DNA from: an uncultured Collinsella sp.
GTDB taxonomy: Bacteria; Actinomycetota; Coriobacteriia; Coriobacteriales; Coriobacteriaceae
Assembly (NCBI GenBank): GCA_900551625.1
Contig: URWZ01000043.1
Coordinates: 1 to 10,392, forward strand
Reading direction: 5' to 3'
DNA: 10,392 nt
Shown: piece after piece, positions 6,409 through 10,392 of the stretch
How the letters are laid out: the number at the start of each line of letters is the position of its first letter
How positions within the stretch are numbered: position 1 is the first letter of the stretch
Position numbers and translations under genes: made by a program
Notes under the pieces: generated by a model
The model's database searches: none
What the model saw: the letters and a program-made list of their open reading frames with translations, nothing else
Told to the model about the DNA's origin: nothing

Positions 6409-7193
6409 TCAAGATTAAGTCTGCAACGCAAATCGAGCAGATGAAGAAGGCAGGAGCGCTATCTAAGATGGCGCTCCGCCACGTTGGAGCCATGGTTCGC
6501 CCTGGTGTTTCGACCTTTGAGCTTGATCAGCTTGCGGAGCAGATTATTCGTATGCATGGTGGCACCCCGGCCTTTAAGGGTTACGGCGGGTTCCCCGGAA
6601 CCATTTGCGCATCAATCAACGATGCCGTGGTCCACGGTATTCCCAACCCCGATATGATCCTGCGCGATGGCGATATCATCTCCATCGATACGGGAGCCGT
6701 TCTCGACGGTTGGGTCGGCGATAACGCTTGGACGTTTTTCGTCGGCACCCCCACGCCCGAGGCCAAGGCCCTGTGCGAGGTTACGCGCGATTGCCTAAAG
6801 GCTGCCATCGAGCAGGCTGTTCCCGGTAACCATATTGGGGACATTGGTTATGCCGTCCAGTCCCTCGCCGAGTCTCACGGTTACGGCGTGCTTCGCGATT
6901 TCGTGGGGCATGGCATTGGCCGCGTGATGCACGAGGACCCCAACGTTCCTAACTATGGAAAGAAGGGGAGAGGCGTTCGCCTCCAGGCTGGTATGGTCAT
7001 CGCCATCGAGCCGATGGTAACGATGGGTTCCAATCATGTGAGCACGGGCTCCGATGGTTGGATCGTTACGACCAACGACCACCTGCCCGCCGCGCACTAC
7101 GAGAACACCGTCGCCATTACCAATGACGGCCCGGTGATTCTCACTACCGACGCGCAAGGCGCTTGGTGTTCCTTGCAGGGCGGAGAAATGTAA
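6405..7193 (+). CDS. map: Methionine aminopeptidase type I
   Basis: This enzyme removes the N-terminal methionine from nascent proteins at the ribosome exit after deformylation. The 262-residue sequence is a type Ia enzyme of normal length without an N-terminal extension. The five metal ligands are recognisable: Asp95 (SIDTG), Asp106 (VGDNAWTF), His169 (GHGIG), Glu202 (AIEPM) and Glu233 (YENTVAIT). His77 in VVHGIP is the catalytic histidine. The last 24 or so residues after NDGPVIL look weakly conserved. Translation starts at an ATG that overlaps the adk stop by 4 nt. GAGG (6391-6394) within adk is a weak ribosome binding site, so coupling with adk is likely. A 104-nt gap follows, marking the end of the tightly packed secY-adk-map block. 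Confidence 0.97.
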   Translation: MIKIKSATQIEQMKKAGALSKMALRHVGAMVRPGVSTFELDQLAEQIIRMHGGTPAFKGYGGFPGTICASINDAVVHGIPNPDMILRDGDIISIDTGAVLDGWVGDNAWTFFVGTPTPEAKALCEVTRDCLKAAIEQAVPGNHIGDIGYAVQSLAESHGYGVLRDFVGHGIGRVMHEDPNVPNYGKKGRGVRLQAGMVIAIEPMVTMGSNHVSTGSDGWIVTTNDHLPAAHYENTVAITNDGPVILTTDAQGAWCSLQGGEM

Positions 7194-7229
7194 CAAGTTC
7201 CACGTAGATGTGGAGCCATTACGAAGATA

Positions 7230-7258
7230 TTACGATACGTGCACGCGTATTGTAGAAT
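7230..7258 (+). promoter_or_regulatory. Candidate promoter upstream of infA
   Basis: TAGAAT (7253-7258) matches five of six -10 bases. TTACGA (7230-7235) is a poor -35 (three of six) at 17-nt spacing. The surrounding map-infA gap is noticeably richer in A and T than the flanking genes, and ATACG...CGTAT (7235-7250) is a small inverted repeat between the boxes. This could give infA and the alpha operon separate transcription from the spc block. Confidence 0.35.
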
Positions 7259-7297
7259 ACTCAATCGCTGTCGTTTTCTAGAGAAAGATGATTGCTT

Positions 7298-7516
7298 GTG
7301 AAGAAGGAAGACGCAATTGAGCTCGAGGGTACGGTAAAGGAGCCGCTGCCCAACGCCATGTTTAAGGTTGAGCTCGAGAACGGTCATTCGGTTCTGTGCA
7401 ACATTTCTGGCAAGATCCGAATGAATTACATCCGTATTCTCCCCGGTGACAGGGTTGTCGTGGAGCTTTCCCCGTACGACCTGACCCGCGGTCGCATCAC
7501 CTATCGCTATAAATAG
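7298..7516 (+). CDS. infA: Translation initiation factor IF-1
   Basis: IF-1 binds the 30S A site during initiation and works with IF-2 and IF-3. With GTG 7298 as start the protein is 72 residues, the standard bacterial length, and begins [30 protein letters not shown]. The OB-fold signature is followed by the family segment [32 protein letters not shown]. An in-frame TTG at 7292 would add two residues that the family normally lacks, so GTG is preferred. The ribosome binding site is weak (AGAAAGA around 7282-7288). A short inverted repeat (7504-7519) overlaps the stop codon. The place between map and rpmJ is conserved in many bacteria. Confidence 0.96.
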   Translation: MKKEDAIELEGTVKEPLPNAMFKVELENGHSVLCNISGKIRMNYIRILPGDRVVVELSPYDLTRGRITYRYK

Positions 7517-7519
7517 CGA
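7504..7519 (+). other. Inverted repeat over the infA stop codon
   Basis: TCGCTAT (7504-7510) and its complement ATAGCGA (7513-7519) form a short, nearly gapless palindrome that includes the TAG stop at 7514-7516. The hairpin would have a loop of four or fewer bases and is not followed by a direct T-run. It may be fortuitous or add to the structure of the following leader. Confidence 0.4.
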
Positions 7520-7523
7520 CACG

Positions 7524-7614
7524 CATACACGCTCTTTTCCGACTGCAGGCTTAGCTCAACCTACGGTCGGATTGTGTGTGAAGACCAGCCATAGTTTTAA
7601 ACGCCTGCGGCTGG
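7524..7614 (+). promoter_or_regulatory. Structured spacer/leader upstream of rpmJ
   Basis: The 147-nt infA-rpmJ spacer can fold into two neighbouring hairpins. Stem 1 combines CATACAC/GTGTGTG (7524-7530 with 7574-7580, one G-U pair) and TCCGAC/GTCGGA (7538-7543 with 7566-7571). Stem 2 is CCAGCC/GGCTGG (7585-7590 with 7609-7614). The loop sequences GCAGGC (7545-7550) and GCCTGC (7603-7608) are complementary. They could form a kissing interaction, or an 8-bp long-range helix (7543-7550 with 7603-7610, one G-U pair) that partly excludes both stems. In E. coli an S4-binding pseudoknot precedes the alpha operon. An analogous function here is inference only. Confidence 0.45.
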
Positions 7615-7663
7615 GCGAGTAGATAGTAGGGAAGTAGTTTGAGCGCTACCGAAAGGAAGAACG

Positions 7664-7777
7664 ATGAAGGTACGTCCTTCGGTCAAGAAGATGTGCGATA
7701 AGTGCAAAATCATTAGGCGCCATGGCAAGGTCCTCGTCATTTGCGAGAACCCCCGTCATAAGCAGCGTCAGGGTTAA
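7664..7777 (+). CDS. rpmJ: Large-subunit ribosomal protein L36, zinc type (bL36)
   Basis: L36 is the smallest 50S protein and stabilises 23S rRNA folding near the GTPase-associated and peptidyl transferase regions. The 37-residue product reads [19 protein letters not shown] at its N-terminus. The zinc ligands are Cys11, Cys14, Cys27 and His32, so this is the zinc-containing form. AAAGGA (7652-7657) is 6 nt from the ATG. It leads the rpmJ-rpsM-rpsK-rpsD-rpoA-rplQ block and follows a long structured spacer. rpsM starts 14 nt downstream. Confidence 0.97.
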   Translation: MKVRPSVKKMCDKCKIIRRHGKVLVICENPRHKQRQG

Positions 7778-7791
7778 GAGAGGAGACTACG

Positions 7792-8166
7792 TTGGCCCGT
7801 ATTAATGGTGTCGACCTCCCGCGTGAGAAGCGCGTTGAGATCGGTCTGACCTACATTTACGGCATCGGCCGCACCACTGCGACGAAGATTTGCGTCGAGT
7901 GCAACGTTAACGTGGATACGCGCGTTAAGGACCTCACCGAGGATGAGGTTAACGCCATCCGCGATTATATCGACAAGAACCAGATCATGGTTGAGGGCGA
8001 CCTCCGCCGTGAGCGCAACCAGAACGTCAAGCGCCTTATGGACATCGGCTGCAATCGCGGCCTTCGTCACCGCAAGGGCCTCCCGGTCCGCGGCCAGCGC
8101 ACCCACACTAACGCTCGTACCCGCAAGGGCCCGAAGCGTCAGATCGGTGCTAAGAAGAAGAAATAA
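7792..8166 (+). CDS. rpsM: Small-subunit ribosomal protein S13 (uS13), TTG start
   Basis: S13 lies in the 30S head, forms intersubunit bridges and touches the P-site tRNA with its C-terminal tail. The 124-residue product begins [26 protein letters not shown], the family start. It has the helix-two-turn-helix region near [10 protein letters not shown] (25-34). It ends with the [25 protein letters not shown] block and a lysine-rich tail. The only start that fits the family N-terminus is TTG at 7792, supported by AGAGGAG (7779-7785) 6 nt upstream. A TTG start is uncommon for such a highly expressed gene. rpsK follows after 14 nt. Confidence 0.97.
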   Translation: MARINGVDLPREKRVEIGLTYIYGIGRTTATKICVECNVNVDTRVKDLTEDEVNAIRDYIDKNQIMVEGDLRRERNQNVKRLMDIGCNRGLRHRKGLPVRGQRTHTNARTRKGPKRQIGAKKKK

Positions 8167-8180
8167 GGAGCGCTAGATAG

Positions 8181-8585
8181 ATGGCTACTGCTAAGAAGAA
8201 CGTTCGCGCTGCCCGTCTGAAGCGCGCGGACCGTAAGAACATTTCCGTGGGCCAGGCTCACATTCGTTCTACGTTCAACAACACGATCGTTTCGATCACC
8301 GATCCCCAGGGCAACGTCATTTCCTGGAAGTCGGCTGGCCAGGTGGGCTTCAAGGGCTCCCGTAAGTCCACGCCGTTCGCTGCCCAGATGGCTGCCGAGG
8401 CTGCTGCCAAGCAGGCCATGGAGCACGGCATGAAGAAGGTTTCCGTCTTCGTCAAGGGCCCCGGCTCCGGTCGTGAGACCGCCATCCGCTCCCTCCAGGC
8501 TGCTGGCCTCGAGGTCTCGAGCATCCAGGACAAGACCCCCATCCCGCACAACGGCTGCCGCCCCAAGAAGCGTCGCCGCGTGTAA
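8181..8585 (+). CDS. rpsK: Small-subunit ribosomal protein S11 (uS11)
   Basis: S11 forms the 30S platform with S6, S18 and S21 and helps shape the mRNA exit and E-site area. The 134-residue protein has the family pattern [45 protein letters not shown], and the C-terminal [20 protein letters not shown] and [19 protein letters not shown] basic N-terminal arm precedes these. The ATG follows AAGGAG (8165-8170) at 10 nt; this site overlaps the rpsM stop codon. rpsD begins 19 nt downstream. Confidence 0.98.
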   Translation: MATAKKNVRAARLKRADRKNISVGQAHIRSTFNNTIVSITDPQGNVISWKSAGQVGFKGSRKSTPFAAQMAAEAAAKQAMEHGMKKVSVFVKGPGSGRETAIRSLQAAGLEVSSIQDKTPIPHNGCRPKKRRRV

Positions 8586-8604
8586 CTGAAAGGATCGTAT
8601 CAAT

Positions 8605-9201
8605 ATGGCAATCGACAGGACTCCTGTTCTTAAGCGCTGCCGTCAGCTCGGGATCGATCCCGCTGAGCTCGGTTACAGCAGCAAGAAGGAATCTATCCGT
8701 CAGCCCAAGCGCCGTCGCAAGGAATCTGAGTACGGCATGCAGCTGCGTGAGAAGCAGAAGGTCAAGTTCATCTATGGCGTTCTGGAGAAGCAGTTCCACG
8801 GCTACTTCAACAAGGCCCGTAAGATGAACGGCGTCACCGGTGAGAACCTCATGATCATCCTTGAGTCTCGCCTCGACAACGTCGTCTTCCGTCTTGGCTT
8901 CGCCCGTACCCGCAAAGAGGCTCGTCAGTCCGTCCGTCACGGTCACTTCACCGTGAACGGCAAGCGCGTGGACATCCCGTCTTACCGCGTTAAGGCCGGC
9001 GACGTCGTCGCTGTCGGCGAGAAGTTCCGTGACCTCCTCCCCATCAAGGAGGCTCTGATTTCCTCCGAGCGTTTCGAGGTCCCTGGCTGGCTCGAGGTCG
9101 ATATCGAGAAGCTGTCTGGTAACGTGCTCGCTCTGCCGACGCGTGAGCAGATCAGCGGTGATATCAACGAGCAGCTCATCGTCGAGCTCTACTCTAAGTA
9201 G
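8605..9201 (+). CDS. rpsD: Small-subunit ribosomal protein S4 (uS4), zinc-free type
   Basis: S4 is a primary 16S rRNA binder that nucleates 30S assembly and affects decoding with S5; in E. coli it also represses the alpha operon. The 198-residue product has the conserved ESEYGMQLREKQKVKFIYGVLEKQF helix region (about 40-64). The S4 RNA-binding domain follows, from LESRLDNVVFRLGFARTRKEARQSVRHGHFTVNG (about 86-119). The end INEQLIVELYSK is conserved. The N-terminal 40 residues have one cysteine (Cys12), so the zinc-binding N-terminal motif is absent. The start has AAAGGA (8589-8594) 10 nt upstream. Its location inside the alpha operon, next to rpoA, matches actinobacteria and proteobacteria. In many Bacillota rpsD is elsewhere. 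Confidence 0.98.
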   Translation: MAIDRTPVLKRCRQLGIDPAELGYSSKKESIRQPKRRRKESEYGMQLREKQKVKFIYGVLEKQFHGYFNKARKMNGVTGENLMIILESRLDNVVFRLGFARTRKEARQSVRHGHFTVNGKRVDIPSYRVKAGDVVAVGEKFRDLLPIKEALISSERFEVPGWLEVDIEKLSGNVLALPTREQISGDINEQLIVELYSK

Positions 9202-9233
9202 TCCATCCGGGCTGCTGAGGCTGGAGGTAATAC

Positions 9234-10175
9234 ATGTCAGAATTCATTAGGCCTCAGGTTCAGGTCGAAGAGATTAACGAGACCTCTGCTCGTGTCTCCG
9301 TCGAGCCGCTCGAGCGTGGCTACGGCGATACGCTGGGTAACTCGCTTCGTCGTGTTCTTCTGTCCTCGCTCGAGGGTGCCGCCGTCGAGGCCATTCAGAT
9401 CGATGGTGCGCAGCACGAGTTCATGACCATCCCTAACATGGTCGAGGATGTCACCGACATCGTCCTGAATGTCAAGGGTCTTGTCTTCAGGGCTCTCGGC
9501 ACGACCGACGAGGCGACCGCCACCATTTCGGTTGACGGCCCCTGCGAGGTCACCGGTGCGGACTTCTTTATTCCGTCCGAGTTTGAGCTGGTCAACCCCG
9601 AGCAGCACATTGCTACGCTCACCGAGGGTGGCCATCTCACCATGAGCATGCGCATCGGCTATGGCCGCGGCTATGTCTCTGGCGAGGCTAACAAGCGTGA
9701 CAACGATCCCATCGGTGTGATCAACGTCGACTCGCTGTACTCGCCGGTGTCCCGTTGCGCCAAGCTCGTTGAGGCTTGCCGTGTCGGCCAGCATACCGAC
9801 TACGACCGCCTTGTCCTCGAGATCGAGACCAACGGTTCCATCGCCCCGCGCGACGCCGTGGTCCAGGCTGCCAATATCATCAACCAGCATATGGCCGCCT
9901 TTATGAACCTTGCCGAGACCCCCGAGGTCGAGGAGGAGGCTTCGATCTTCGCTCCCGAGGTCACCAACGACAACGCCGAGCTGGACAAGCAGATCGAGGA
10001 TCTGGACCTTTCCGTCCGTTCCTACAACTGCCTTAAGCGCGCCAGCATTCACTCGGTCCGTCAGCTCGTTGAGTTCTCGGAGAACGATCTGCTTAACATC
10101 CGTAACTTCGGTGTTAAGTCGATCGAGGAAGTGAAGGACAAGCTTGAGTCCATGGGCCTGAGCCTGAAGGCTTAA
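9234..10175 (+). CDS. rpoA: DNA-directed RNA polymerase subunit alpha
   Basis: The alpha dimer is the scaffold for assembly of beta and beta', and its C-terminal domain binds UP-element DNA and activators. The 313-residue protein has the usual two domains. The N-terminal assembly domain (about 1-228) contains LERGYGDTLGNSLRRVLLSSLEGAAV at 26-51. An acidic linker with PEVEEEASIFAPEV follows (about 230-243). The C-terminal domain (about 250-313) contains LSVRSYNCLKRASIHSVRQLV and the helix-hairpin-helix NIRNFGVKSIEEVKDKL. Arg262 and Asn265 correspond to the UP-element-contacting Arg265 and Asn268 of E. coli. GGAGG (9223-9227) is 6 nt before the ATG. The gene is complete. Confidence 0.98.
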   Translation: MSEFIRPQVQVEEINETSARVSVEPLERGYGDTLGNSLRRVLLSSLEGAAVEAIQIDGAQHEFMTIPNMVEDVTDIVLNVKGLVFRALGTTDEATATISVDGPCEVTGADFFIPSEFELVNPEQHIATLTEGGHLTMSMRIGYGRGYVSGEANKRDNDPIGVINVDSLYSPVSRCAKLVEACRVGQHTDYDRLVLEIETNGSIAPRDAVVQAANIINQHMAAFMNLAETPEVEEEASIFAPEVTNDNAELDKQIEDLDLSVRSYNCLKRASIHSVRQLVEFSENDLLNIRNFGVKSIEEVKDKLESMGLSLKA

Positions 10176-10205
10176 TGCTTCGCATATTTGAGGAGAAACT
10201 AGACC

Positions 10206-10392
10206 ATGCGTCACAACGTTAAGAAGGGCCTGAAGCTCGGCACCGATGCGAGCCACACCAAGGCCATGAAGAAGAGCCTGGCCAAGGCCCTCTTCGAGAA
10301 CGACCGCATCAAGACCACCGAGACCCGCGCTAAGGCGCTGCGTTCGGTCGTCGATCCGATCATCACCTGGGCCAAGACTGTCTCTTATACAC
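10206..10392 (+). CDS. rplQ: Large-subunit ribosomal protein L17 (bL17), N-terminal part
   Basis: L17 is an early-binding 50S protein near the exit tunnel. The ATG at 10206 follows AGGAG (10191-10195) and opens MRHNVKKGLKLGTDASHTKAMKKSLAKALF, then IKTTETRAKALRSVVDPIITWAKT, a clear L17 match. The frame continues to the right window edge, but only to about residue 58 is it genomic. The last codons (reading VSYT) come from adapter sequence beginning at 10378. The gene is therefore incomplete because of the sequence end, not broken in the organism. Confidence 0.95.
   Translation, partial: MRHNVKKGLKLGTDASHTKAMKKSLAKALFENDRIKTTETRAKALRSVVDPIITWAKTVSYT
10378..10392 (+). other. Residual Tn5/Nextera mosaic-end adapter
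   Basis: The terminal 15 bases CTGTCTCTTATACAC are identical to the first 15 bases of the 19-nt Nextera read-through sequence CTGTCTCTTATACACATCT. They interrupt the L17 reading at a position where the family would continue differently. This is library-preparation sequence left at a contig end, not genomic DNA. Confidence 0.95.

Noticed and set aside
7292..7297. TTG at 7292 as start of infA
   Set aside because: Gives 74 residues, while GTG 7298 gives the standard 72-residue IF-1 with the expected N-terminus.
7508..7513. TATAAA as a -10 box of a promoter for the rpmJ operon
   Set aside because: It lies in the infA 3' end within an inverted repeat, and no acceptable -35 is present at 16-18 nt upstream.
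9237..10256. Reverse-strand open frame of 339 residues opposite rpoA
   Set aside because: Antisense shadow of rpoA with no recognisable domain.

Overview
The window is a ribosomal-protein locus from a high-GC Gram-positive bacterium. Protein sequences, codon use and overall base composition point to the Actinomycetota class Coriobacteriia, probably Collinsella or a close relative. This placement comes from recognising the sequences, not from a search. Everything convincing is on the + strand.

Layout. Positions 2-562 hold the 3' end of an XdhC-family gene (molybdenum hydroxylase maturation), cut by the window edge. A 389-bp gap (563-951) follows. It contains two adjacent long hairpin palindromes (580-646 and 653-739), a candidate promoter near 786-814 and a leader of about 130 nt. 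From 952 to 4483 runs the distal part of the spc operon: rplE, rpsZ (zinc-type S14), rpsH, rplF, rplR, rpsE, rpmD, rplO. The block secY, adk, map (4477-7193) follows through overlapping or tightly spaced junctions. After a 104-bp gap with a possible promoter come infA, a 147-bp structured spacer, and the alpha-operon block rpmJ, rpsM, rpsK, rpsD, rpoA and the start of rplQ, where the window ends.

How the genes work together. The set supplies 30S proteins (S14, S8, S5, S13, S11, S4), 50S proteins (L5, L6, L18, L30, L15, L36, L17), the SecY translocon core, adenylate kinase, methionine aminopeptidase, IF-1 and the RNA polymerase alpha subunit. All are growth-linked, which fits co-transcription. 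Gene content is conventional for spc/alpha. Four points are less ordinary. The operon begins at rplE behind xdhC instead of behind rplX. Several spacers are long and contain stem-loops placed shortly before the next ribosome binding site. The infA-rpmJ spacer can form alternative or kissing RNA structures. Several genes use non-ATG starts, including TTG for rpsM.

Technical caution. The last 15 bases (10378-10392) match the Tn5/Nextera mosaic-end adapter, so the 3' end of the window is not genomic and the final residues of the L17 reading are artefactual. The xdhC-rplE junction lies at repeat-like palindromes and should be confirmed with long reads before the operon split is taken as biology. 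I found no undescribed system. The most interesting signals are the paired palindromes at the junction and the structured infA-rpmJ leader.
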